Below, piece by piece: positions 25,054 through 38,000 of a stretch of 64,000 bases of DNA; positions within the stretch are counted from its first letter, which is position 1; every line of letters starts with the position of its first letter. The notes under the pieces are model-generated. The model did no database searches, was not told the origin of the DNA, and worked only from the letters and a program-made list of their open reading frames with translations. Made by a program: the position numbers and the translations under genes. This stretch comes from Persicaria tinctoria (Eukaryota; Streptophyta; Magnoliopsida; Caryophyllales; Polygonaceae). Location of the stretch: assembly GCA_037127255.1 (NCBI GenBank), contig JBANSL010000007.1, forward strand, positions 68,164,038 to 68,228,037. Direction: 5' to 3'.

Positions 25054-26070
25054 ATACATCATGAAATCCAAACACACTTATTTTTTTTTATGAAAGAACA
25101 CCTTTTAAAACTAAACACCTTTAAAATTGTGTTAACCAAACACCATCTTATCTATTTGCATTATGAATATAATACTATTAGAATCCAAACACACAATTTG
25201 TAGGAAGCAGCAAAAATTGAAATCATCAACGTGAAAGCCAAAAACCTTGGCATTTTAATCAATCAATAAATGTAATATTTGCTTATTTTAATTTTTAACT
25301 ATCATACTTGCCACTTAAGAAAAATATATAGTGACTAATATTTGCCTGATCGGGCTAAAAAGCTAGGGTATAGAATTGCCTCTTAAGAAAAACATATAGT
25401 GACTAATCGAACGCAGAGAGACCCAAAATGAATCCTACAACTTTATCTTACAACGTTCCATGGAAGACATTAACTTGCCAAATTTCCAGTTGGTCAAATT
25501 TGTCGTCGTCGTTGATAACTTATGCTTCGAATTGCAAGGCCTTCTTCGAAGCAACGAGCCTGAGCACCATCTGCAAGCAGGGAGGCACAAGAGATGAGAA
25601 ATGTTAGTACTGAATTTTAATAAGAAAATTCAACCAAAGAGAACCACTATGGAGCAACTTTCTCAAAGGCAGAATTTGGATATTCATAAAGCATGCAGTC
25701 GGTACAGGTCATGCGTCTCCCAACAATCCGTCGCAACTCTACCATATGTGTCTTATATTTCAGTCTAAACATCAAACATATATACACAAATTTATATGGT
25801 ACAGATCATATTCATCAGCTTTAGTAACCACCAATGCGCTACCCAGCAGAGCAAACTACGGAGAATTGCCAGAACAATACAAGAAAAGGAAGCATGAATC
25901 TGAAAGCAGGAGCTGCCTCTTACCTTGAATTGCTCGGAGCAATCAGATAATTAAAAGCCTTGAGATGGAAGAGGGGGGTGAAGATTGTCATTGCCAAGTG
26001 AAGTGTGTAATCAGAACTGTGAAAAAAATCACATATAAACACAAAACTTTGATGAGCAGAATGCAGAGGC
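25054..26070. other. Intergenic region and FAM91 3' flank
   Basis: The left part is AT-rich without recognised features; CTTAAGAAAAA(C/T)ATATAGTGACTAAT recurs at about 25314 and 25382. The right part, next to the FAM91 stop, is probably its 3' UTR. A minus-strand AG acceptor near 25573 is followed by a short open frame ending at about 25530, perhaps a 3' UTR exon. Confidence 0.35.
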
Positions 26071-29000
26071 CTATTTAACTGCGAACACTTCAGATGCAGC
26101 TGAGGCCTCTGCGACCAAGGAGACTGGTTGGCGAGCCTGCAGACAAGCACATATGTCAAATGGATGCAACTCTGAACCGTCATATATGAGATTTACTCCT
26201 GGTAGGACGACTTCTTTACTATCAACTTCATCTGATTCAGGTTTTGGTGTGGTAACTGGAAGTGTTTCATCAATGGACCTCAAATCAGACTCATAAGCAG
26301 GGGACAAAGCATATGACCTGCAAAGAGCAATCAAATCAGCAAATAAAAAAACACATAGAAGATCAAAGAAACACAACGCAATGACAATAAATACAACAAA
26401 ATCACTCTAATCTACACAAAAGCTCTGGGGTTACTGAAAAGCAATAACATGGCAATGTCATGGTTCATTATGCATAACCTAAAATGTTGCCACTTGAAAA
26501 GGACAGCAAGTGCTTTATAACATAAAGAAGAGGTGTGCACCACAATGGTTTAAAATCAATAACACAAGGGATGTTTCTGGAAAGAAGCTTGAGTCCATTA
26601 AAAACACACGCATCACAGCAAACCATCGATCAGCAAAGACAAGAAGAAAATTAACAAAAACCAACCTAAGAATGCTTCCATCAAAGCTCAGAATTTCTCT
26701 GCAGGACCTCTGTCGCATTGCAAGTTTTTTTCTCTGGTAATCGCCTGGACCCACGGATATGGGTGAAGAAGGATCCACAAGAGGGTTCCACCTCCCACTT
26801 GCATAAGTCATTTGATGTTTGAATGACTCCTTTGACTTCTCCTGCTGATATAGAAGTTTTGCACAAGGACCAGTAGCATGGTACTCAGCACACATATCCC
26901 GTAACCTTTTCCTTAACCCATGCATTGCTTCATGATGTTGAGAAAAAGACTCTGTTTGGAGCAGTTGAGAGGAGATAATCCTATTGCATATGTTTCTGCA
27001 TAATTTTGGACTGAAAAGCGGAATACCAAATTCTACACTCAGTGGGACCCATATATATCTGTCCTCGTCAGAAGAAAAGCTGTCCGAGTTTCTCTCGGAG
27101 CAAAGTCTTATCAAACGGATATAACCAATATTCCACAGATCTATCATACTGGCCAAATCTGATAACAGGGTATTCAGTTTTGTACTTTCCACCAATCCAA
27201 GCCCCAACTCTTCACCTACATTCACAATAGAACCATCAGAGTTCCTCAAAGGAAGTGGAACATCAACAGTAATTGCTCTTCCAGATCTATCCAGATCTTC
27301 CTTGCTCAGGGGCTGGACAAGTACAGCCGAGTGTCTGAGAAGTGAGTTAACACAGTGAAGAAGTATGCCCCCGCTTACTAAATTTCCCTCAAACTTGCCG
27401 CCCAACCCTCCAGAAGAAGCTCCATCCCATGACCAAATGAGGGCCTTTTCACAGCCAGCCAATGGTGCAGGAAGTAGACGTAAACATTGGCCTTTCATTA
27501 AAACAACAGACAGTGGCCCACTGTATGTAGCTGTATATAGCACCAACTTCATCCAAGGTGTCATGGATGAGTGTGTAGGAGGGCCTAAATGAACTGGCCC
27601 AGTAGCTCCAGGCAAAATAGATGATGAAGGAAGTGGAATCATAGAGAGAACAATATGATAGTCACGGTTCAGTAAACGTTCTAAAGTCGCTGGTGCAAGG
27701 GTGGCTAGACTCTCACATCGAAGAATATCAACACGATAAATTCTTTTTCTCCGTGCATCTTTTTTTTCAGCTTCTGAATCTAATGGATCCACCATTTCTC
27801 CATCATGTTTCAGCTTAAGGTCTGATTCTGAGTTCTTCCTGCTGTTATGAGCATCAATGGCCAGGGTTTCAGAATCTAGCTCCCTGTCTACATCTCCAAC
27901 AGAAGGTTCTGCATCAACAGCACTGTCTTCATGCAATCCAGAACTGGTTCGGCTATCACTTTCTATTGCATCCGTAGCAGTACCTGCATCTCCACCATTG
28001 GGATCGCTCTTTTTTAAACCTGAGTGCACTGACTTATCAGCCTCATCATATACAGCTATGACCTCGTCATTTTGTACAGATGTATTGGAAATCTTATTGG
28101 AAGATTCATCTTGTACCGCTTTCACAGAAGCTCCACCTGACAGAAGACAGAGCAGGACACAGCGGAGACTAGATGCATGATTTGCAAATTCCTGAAGCTC
28201 TCCCTCAAACTTAGCACCCTCTAATGTCATTAGATCCTTGCATAAATCAGCAATGCTAGCATGACCCAACTTTCCAGCTTCATATAGCGTCACAGCATGG
28301 GATTTTAAGCCTGAATTGAAATAGAAAACATGTCCTAGTTAAAAGCAACATAATAGTCAATTGCCCAAGGCTAAGGAAATCCAAAAGGTTAAATAGAGAC
28401 AAGCCTATCTTAATAGTTTATCATTGAACGTCAAAAGCAATATAAACTTTAGCAAGACAAGAAAAAATGAACTTATTTATTTGAATTTCAAAGAAAATCC
28501 AGCTGCCTAATTGTAACACAACACCAAATCTTTGACCAAAATATAACCTGTTTCCCAAGTTTTTTGTTCACTGTGAATAGGTGAGGTAGAATGGTATGTG
28601 GAAGGGATCAAGTTGATCATTTTCATATTGCTTCAACTGCTTACCACACCCCCAGATTAAGGGATAATGGACACAATAGTCACAATGCTAGGGAAAGGAA
28701 TGAATTTAGTACATTTTAAAATTATAATTCATTAATCATTATTTTAACTCAAACCCTTCGCTCATTCGTTCCCTCCATTTCAATGGCCATTTTGTGATAC
28801 GGACCCCAGTATGATTTTATCAAGTTTTATTTAATATCTTCACTTTCCTGCAGAATTTAGTTAGTTTCCCATCCCCACTTCCTTGTTTTTAGCAATAGTC
28901 TCCCTGTTCTCCACTATCTAGACATTTAAGATTAAGTTTTATTATTATTAATCAACGGTTAGTTACTGGTTTTCCATTATAAACAGAGAATCAGCTAGAG

Positions 29001-32000
29001 CTTGTAATCAGACTTGAATTATTGAATTGAATACATATTTGGAGATTCTCCACCAATTTCCTCTTGCGAGATTCTTGCTTCAGTTGTTTTCCTAGGAGTG
29101 AGATCCTTGCTCCAAGTGGTTTCTATCATTTTGGTATCAGAGCCATCAATATGATGGTGACTACCCATTCCGCAATCAATCCACAAAACACCAATCATCA
29201 AAACACCCACCCATTAGCCGCTACAATGGAGAGAAGGGAAGAAGTGTTCCTGTTCATCAGCATTTGGATAGAAGAAGCAAGGGAATCGTTCTTGTTGGAT
29301 AAATTGGTTTTACTTTATGTCACAAGTTAGTTGGTTATTGCATTTACTGTGTTGCTTTAGTTTTAATTTTCTAGCCGTAGGTTTATATTTCATTGGCTGT
29401 TTTTTCTAATATTATATCTTTTGTAGCTTTACTTTTCACTTTTTCAGACTTTGTAGCTTCTCTTGTAAGCTTCAAAGGTCATCTCTTGTCTTTCAATAGT
29501 TGTTTTCTCCTTGAATAATATGACAAGACAATATGAAGATCTTAAACTTCTCTTTGTTCTTCCTCAAGATCCTCCCAAGATTTCTTGTTTCCGTTGCTAC
29601 GATTTCAATTTAGAAATCTAACAGTTCTTTTCCTGGATTGAAGATGGTGAGAGCATACCCAAGTTTCCTAGGAGCAAACTGGAGTTCGAATTGCGGCATT
29701 TCAAGAACTGCTAGGAAGAAGTAATGGAGGAGATCCAGTTTGAAGAAGACGGGGAAGACAAAGAAAAACAAATCAGCGAACTGGTTAGCCTCAAGGCCGG
29801 TGTTGAGGCTTTGTCATCTGAGGTGGAGAATTTTTTAAGGTAAAGGAGTCCTCAACTAAGGCAGTCAAAGCTGCTGCAGTTGTCATATAGGAGGAAAATA
29901 ATACTACAGCAGAAGAGGAGATGAAGTCGGCCGCAGAAAAGGGGATGAAGGTTGCTGCAGTGACAGCAAAGGAGGAGCCTCTGAAGGCTGCTGCAATGAC
30001 AGCAGAGGAGGAGCCTGCTGTTGTGACATTAGAAGAAGCAATTGAGGTCTTTGTAGAGGCTGCAGAAGATGAAATTGAGGAGGTTGCGGAAGAAGAAATT
30101 AAAGAAGGTGCTGTAGAAAATAAAATGGAGGTTGCTGAATTGACCGCAGAATTTTCAAAAACAAAAATCCCAAAGGTACCTAACGATCCTATAAACTCAC
30201 CTGCCCACTCTTACCAAGCTGCATTGCCTTCTCCATCTCCCTTCCTACAACCACAAACCAGTCTTCACTATCTGCAAACCCAAAGTCCCATCTCCAGCCC
30301 CCAAAACAGCTGCCCTCGGCAGGATAGGACCTCTCAACAGATCTGCGAACTCCCATATCGTCTATGCGAAGGTCACTGATTCTGAGCATCCAATAAAATC
30401 ATCTGTTGGCCCAGAGGGAGATGCAATAGGGGGTGTCCCGTAGACCAGACTGAAGTTTCGCCTTGAGGACAAGGCGATTTTTCGAGGATGCATTGATACG
30501 AACCAGTATAGTTCTATCATGTTTTATTTAATATCTTCCCTTTCCTGCAGAGTTTAGTTAGTTTTCCATCCCCACTTCCTAGTTTTAAGCCATGGTCTCC
30601 ATGTTCTCCACTATCTAGACATTTGCTGAATTTAGGATTAAGTTTTATTATTACTACATACTCCCTACGTCTCGAAATTTATGTCGTTTTAGGTCTTTAT
30701 TCTTATATAAAAATAGATGTCATTTTAGGTTTTCTAGGTAAGCGATAGTAATCATTTGTATCGATTTGTGTATTGTTGACTTTTTTTTAAAGATTTTGAT
30801 TGGTTAAAAAATGTAGTGGATATTAACAAAAAAAAATTATGAAAAAGTTAGTGGAATGATGATGTTGATTGAGGGATGAGAGTTTTATTAAAACTTGTGC
30901 AAAATCCTAAAACAACTTAAATTTTGGGACGGAGGGAGTATTAATTAGGAGTTAGAAAATAAGGCTAGAAAAAGGCATGAAATCGGACCTGGTGAAACAG
31001 ACCCCATCATAAGGTACGAAGTAATGTTAGCGTCAACAATAAAAGCAACACGAGCATGATTGCTTTCCTTCCCAGTAAATTCTTGAGCACTGTTTCCATC
31101 ATTGGACAAATTTGCAGAGCCTGCACTGGCTTGAGAACCCTCATCGTCATCACTAAGAAGAGATCCATTTCCACTTGAATCATGAAGAACAGATGCTGGG
31201 TCAATAAATTTCTCAGCCCATCCCAACCGACAAGCAAAAGATGCAGCAGCCAGCAGTGGAGAAACATCAGCCTGCAACGTACCCGCAAGTTCAGCGACAG
31301 TGGCATTCTCACTTGCTACAACAAACATCGCATAAAGCAACCTAAGCATTGACAAGAAAAGAATCTGATCAAAAACATCACTCTCGTTACATGAGAAAAA
31401 AGCATTTACCAAAACAAAATAAAAACGATAACTGAAGAGAGGGTGTGAAAGAATCTCCCTTACTCCTCAATGGGATCTTCATAGGACTGCTCCCTGTTAG
31501 AAACAAAGCCTTCCAGTCTGGAAACTGAGCCCCAGATCAGGGACATAACAGCAATGCGATATATGCACCAAAAGAAAAATACATACAAAGTTTAGAAGAA
31601 ATCAATCCTCATATTGTTTCCTTTTTACAAATAAATAAAATATATTGACAAAAGGTGACAGTATGACAAACAGAGGATCAGGATTCACTAAAATGCATAA
31701 AATAAAATAAAAACTCAAAGGCTTTTACAGGCAGCAACTCAAAAGAAATCCTGGTAAGAGAAAAGTGGAAAACATGGCATATCCTAAGGATCAGAAAAAC
31801 AGCTGATCTGCTTTCAATAGTCTAAAATGGATTCTTTCTCGAGAGGCTAGACCAGGAGTTGTATGTTGTTCTTTAAATTTCATCACTCTTGCTGCTACAG
31901 CTTTAGAATCTTTTGGAATTGGAACTTTTGAACTGCTTGCTCCCAGATCTTGCATGTTCTCACTAAACAGCTCAATGCTGATGGCTTCAAATGGGCATTA

Positions 32001-35000
32001 CATGACATGTGGTTATTCTCTAATGTTGCAGTAGTGGTAGTGATAGGACAAGCAGTACCAGTTTTAACCACTTCTTTTCATACCTGTGGAAAAATATGGT
32101 AGAAACCACTAGGATCGCTCCTAGGAAAACCACTAATTGCAAGTATCTTACACCAGGAAATTGGTGGAGAATCTTCAAATTTGTGTTCAATTCATCATAA
32201 TCCAGTCTGCCCTTACAAGATGCAGTTCTCCTCCTTTTATAATAGAAAACCTAAATAACTAAATCCTAAAACTAATTAATTAAAATGCAGGAAAAGGAAA
32301 ACAGTATGGGAGAAGTGGGAGATGTGCCTAAAAACTAGGAAAGTGGGATGGGAAACAAAGTTAACTAACTAATTTCTGCAGGAAAGTGAATATACTAATT
32401 AAAACATAATAAAGTTATAATGGGGATTCGTATCAATGCATCCTCCCAGAAAAATCGCCTTGCCCTCAAGGCGAAACGTCAGCCCCTTTCCTCCTGTCTA
32501 TGTGACCGCACCTATTGCATCGCCTCCTGGGCCAAGAGAGGACTTCATGGGATGCACAATGGTCTCCAGCATAGACAACATTGGGATGTTGCAGATCGGT
32601 TGAGGGCTCCTACCCTGTTGAGGGTTGCTGGTTTGGGGGCTGGAGATGGGACTTTGGGTTCGCAGAGGGTGAAGGTTGGTTTGTGGTTGTAGGGAGGTAG
32701 AGGGAGAAGTAAATCCGGATGGGAATGAATGATCTGGCAGGTTTGAAGGATTATTGGGCATTTGTAGGATTTTTGTTTGCGCTGATTCTGCTGTCAATTC
32801 AGCAGCCTCCATTTCCTTGTCCACAATACCTTCAACTTCTTCTGCAGTCACTCTGGCAGCCTCAATGTCCTCTTCTTCTGACACTACAGCAGCCTTCACA
32901 ACCTCTGCTGTCACTGCAGCAATCTTCATCCCATCTATTGCTGCCGGCTTCATCTCCTCTTCTGCTGCAGTAGTCTTTTCCTCCTCTATGACCACTGCAG
33001 CAGCTTTGACTGCCTTAGTCGACGACTCCTTATCCTTCTTCTAAAAATCCTCCACCTCAGACGACAAAGTCTCTACACTGGCCTGAGGCTAACCATTTCG
33101 CTGATTTCTTTTTCTTTTTCATCCCCGTCTTCTTCCTCTTGGATCTCCTCCATTACTGCTTCCCAGCAGTTCTCCAAATGCCTTAATTCGAACTCCAATT
33201 TGCTCCCCAGGAAACTTGGGTCTGCTCTCCCCATCTTCAATCCAGAACAACAACAATTCTCTTGCTTCTTCTATCCAACTGCGGATGAACAGGAATGCTT
33301 CTTCCCTAATCTCCATTTGTAGTGGCTGGTGGTTGGGTGTTTTGATGATTGGTGTTTTATGGAATGATAGCGGAATGGGTAGTCACCATCGGATCGATGG
33401 CTCTGATACCAAATGGTAGAAACCACTAGGATCGCTCCTAGGAAAACCACTGATTGCAAGTATCTTGCACCAGGAAATTGGTGGAGAATCTCCAAATTTG
33501 TGTTCAATTCATCATAATCCAGTCTGCCCTTACAAGATGCAGTTCTCCTCCTTTTATAATAGAAAACCTAAATAACTAACTCCTAAAACTAATTAATTAA
33601 AATGCAGGAAAAGGAAAACAGCATGGGAGAAGTGGGAGATGTGCCTAAAAACTGGGAAAGTGGGATGGGAAACAAAGTTAACTAACTAATTTCTGCAGGA
33701 AAGTGAATATACTAATTAAAACATAATAAAATTTTAATGGGGATTCGTATCAAAATACTACTTCAAACGATAGTTGAAAAGCTAAACACTAGTGCACCAA
33801 ACACCACTTCACGAGCTAAAACGCTCAACACTAACAAAAACACTGCTTAAATTGCATATGCAATACACGCAAAAATGTCACTGAAAAATATGGCTGAATA
33901 TATTCATAATTGAAGAGTGAAACTTTGCTTTTTTTCATAGTGATCTTGCGAGTTTTGCTAGTCTGTCTAGTATTTAGAACCTACTTTTTTAGTTGTCTTT
34001 TCTTCCTGAATTCTCTCTTTGCTTAGAGTTTCCTTGTAAAATCCTCCTGTGCATGATTCCTTAACATAAGTTATTGTTCATCAGGTAAAAATTAGCATCA
34101 ATTAAGCTTTTCCAAGATAATCAAAATATTACTACAGCCTTTATGTACTTGTTATAGAACTACCAAAAAAATCAGTTTAAAATTACTACAATATTTTACC
34201 AATTTTCTTTTAAATAAAATAACTATTATTCCATATGACGTTCCACTGAAATGGCATAATTAACATTGTAAAATGCCAAAGCAAGAAAAGAAATGAAATT
34301 GTAGCAACTAAACTTTGGGAGGCCAGTGAACAAGGGGTTTCTCACTGAAATGGCATAATTAACATTGTAAAATGCGAAAGCAAGAAAAGAAATGAAATTG
34401 TAGCAACTAAACTTTGGGAGGCCAGTGAACAAGGGGTTTCTTCACTTAAATGGCATAATTAATATTGTAAAATGCGAAAGAGAGACAACGATGACGACAA
34501 CAACAGCCCCAGCCCCAGCCCCAACCCCAACCCCAACCCCGTATATCCCGCAGAAAAGCAGGGTCTGGGGGCCAGGATGTACGCACTCTTTCCCCGAACA
34601 AGTGGAGAGAGTGTTTCCGATAGACCCGGCACAGAAATGAAATTTTAGCAACTAAACTTTGGGAGGCCAGTGAACAAGGGGCTTCTTACCAATAGAAGCA
34701 GACATACCTACAAAAAGTAGTAGTAGTAGTAGTAATAGAGCTGAAGATGTTGCAGATAATAGAATACTGATTTTTAAATGTCAGGGAAAACATGGAAGGA
34801 ATTTGTTGAAGGGAGGAATTCGAAAAGATAAGCAGGGTTAAAAAATTGAGTTACCCTGAATCTTCAAAACACCTACTTGTTGGATAACTTTATAACATTT
34901 ATTCCCTTGACCATGTATAGGATATAGCTAAAAATCAAGCTATTTCAAAATGAAATCTATACATAGTAGGCATAGAATTTCTTTTTAAAGAAAAGGAGCT

Positions 35001-38000
35001 TCAACAGACTACAAGTAAAGCTTCATTTATTCAGCAAAAATGCAATATAGTCAACACCAGCATAAAACAACAGGAACCCTGGTCCCTGACAAATGGAGCT
35101 AGTGCCACGTTCAAGAAATGGAAACAGATAAGTTCCATCCTTCTAAATGCTTCATGATTTCATGATAATTACCTTTGATTCGATCATCTGGGTAAACAGG
35201 AACGTCAAAATAGATTAAGCCCCGACGATAAAGCCCCTTTATGATTTCAGGATCAAAAAGAATATACGAATTGGCTTCCTCCTTGCAAACTTTATCAATC
35301 ATTGTCATTTCGTCTTCTGAAAGTTTCTGAAAAAGTAGAAGTTAAAGGTTCAAGGCAGACCAAACTATTATGTGAACAGAGAAAATGTGCACACTATTAT
35401 ATTTTAAATAATACAACCCCAACAATAATGCCTAGTATATCCCGCGTGAGCAGGGTCTCGGGGTTGAGGCGTACGCACCCATTCGCGACCAGGTCACAAA
35501 GGTGTTTCCAAAAGACCCATAACAAGCAAAATGAAAGACAAAAAAGATAACATAATAACAGTTCCTTGCCTTAAATTCTTCAAGGGACAAATTAACCAGG
35601 CAAACTGCCCACCAAGGTTCAATAGGAAAATTGGCTGGCTGTGTTGGTAAAAGCTCTTTTGCAATTGACTTGTTGATTTTCCACATGATTTTCTGAACTC
35701 CAGAAAATTAAATAAACATTCAGTTCCAATATACACTAATCAGTATGAACCAGAACATACATGATGGAATAAGGAAAAAAAACATATACAAGCAGACAAA
35801 CATAATCAGAATTGAGAAACAATTAAGATCTTTTCAACTCCAACTCTCCCATTTCAGTCATTGCTTTATGTTACTTCGAAAGTGGTTGCTTCAGTGATTA
35901 TGGTTTTAGGTTTTTGTTCTGATGAAAACAGTAACGAATAATGAACTAAAGTGAATCTCTTTTGAAAAGTTCAATTACCAGATTGCTAAATGTCAAATGC
36001 TATGAGAATGAATACTTCGACTAATGCAGTTTACAACGAATGCAGTTTAGATGAAAAAATGCCAAATGTCAAAAGTTGAAGAAATCAGAGGATTAAACAT
36101 CTCATAGAAATAAGTTATCAATGGAGCTACTAAACCTAGAAAACTCATATAATGATTCATTAATGCTACCTTGAAGATGTTTTAACTGCAGAAACATATC
36201 AACTAAACCCCAAGAATGAAATTCAAGCTCTTACCATCTCGTCAGTGTTGACATTCATGACCAAAAGAAGAACTTTGAAGTGTATATGGTGATTTCAAGT
36301 GATGTATACATGGTGGTAGAGTTACAATTGGATTTTGTATGGAATCATTTTGCATTTGGGTCATATTTGCAGATACATAGGACATAGCTCACAGGTAACA
36401 TCCTCTGTTGTTTATAATATAACACAGATATTACAATATACAAGTTGCATAGTTTGGTATCAACAGCAGTATTGCATTGTTAGACAAATCTTAAACTAAG
36501 GAATTCAAAGCATATTGATTCACAGCTCTATAGAGATACAAGTTAAAAAAAAACAATGAAGTATGGGGCAACAGCATAATTTGTTTCAAGGACGGGAGAA
36601 ATAAGACTAATTCTATAGGTAATAGCAAATACCATTGCTAATTTGCTATATTGCTGATCATATTTGTAAGCCGTAATGCCCTAAATAATAACCCTCAAGG
36701 ATCATAATGATGCACACTATCTACTTGCCATATCCAAATGCAAGTTGTGTCAGTAAAGGTGCAGATTGTTGTTGGGAAAACAAGTGTAGGACGAGTTGGC
36801 CACCTTCATAATGCAACCACTCCCCTAATCATTTCAGACTGAGAGTAGTTTGACTAGTTCATTAAAATTCAATCCAGAAAATGAAAGTCGACCATCTCCA
36901 TTCATTGTTACCTTTGATCTACATTTATTCATGATATCAATGAACTCATTTCTTCCGATCCCTGTTATCCTTAAAGCATCTGCTGCACTAAAATTCGGAA
37001 TACTGTCATATGGTTGTTCTGCAAAAAGAATATAGGATTTAGAATAACAAAACATATTTATACCATAAAGATGAACTTCTCATTGTAACCAAAAATAAAC
37101 TTCACATAGTACCACAAAAGATATCACAAGAACACAGCAAATTCAGTTCAAAAAGAAGAATAAAATTAAACCCAAATAAATAAGACAGTAAAGTAGTACA
37201 GTGTTCAATCAAAAGCATTTCGTGCCAGCTCCGAAAATAAAAAGATTCCAACAGTTAAAATGGAAAGAAGGATTTCTATTCATCGGCTTCTTCCTTTTAC
37301 CATTGCTCATCGAAACCAAAGTACACAAGTACAATTAACAGAAGAAGAAACACTACTACTAGTAGGAAATATTTTGCTTGATGGGAAGCTACAAGGTTTT
37401 TTACAGTTATGTCTACACCCATGAATTGGCTGTCAAGTAATAACATGCATGATGCACCATAAACACAAACTCTAAAACCACGAACCAGTGGACACCTTAA
37501 TCTACTTGTCTTTTAGAAGTTGCAAACAAATGATACTAGTTGTTCTTGTTTTAAGCAAATAACACCAGTACATAAATAGCAGGAAAAGAATGTAGTCGTA
37601 ATTTAGCCATCTAAAAACAACAAGATATGTAAATGAGTTAAATTTTAAAAAATATATATAGAAAGAGGGGCCTATTACCATTCTTCATCACCTCAAATAA
37701 AATATCACAGTAATATCGGAAAGGGGAGACTCTCATGACACGGCAAACATATTCTGCAAGATGATAAGGGAACAGCTGCAAGCAAAGTTCCAACAAGTGA
37801 ACAACTTTAAAAGAATGGCAATATGAAAGGATGAGCACCACTGTAAAATCATTAACACCCTAAAGAACTGTACAAGGCTCCAAAGAAATTTTCAATAAGC
37901 TGTGGTCGTGTGTTAATAAGTAGAATATCTAACTTGGAAAAAAACTCAGCAGAAACATTTTCAGAATTCTAGCAGTAACAATTAAAATCTAAGAAGTACT

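Larger units (their letters stand above)
28795..30955 (+). mobile_element. Small non-autonomous LTR retrotransposon A1 (3' LTR broken)
   Basis: The 5' LTR at 28795-29128 starts TGATACGGACC and ends TTTCTATCA. The primer site TGGTATCAGAGC (initiator-Met tRNA type) is at 29132-29143. The interior encodes a degenerate Ala/Glu-rich protein (29921-30379) and an N-terminal [17 protein letters not shown] segment. A purine tract GAGGATGCAT precedes the 3' LTR at 30494. That LTR is interrupted by a Stowaway at 30661-30938 and cut off near 30955. No pol genes are present. It lies in FAM91 intron 8, opposite to the gene. Confidence 0.85.
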
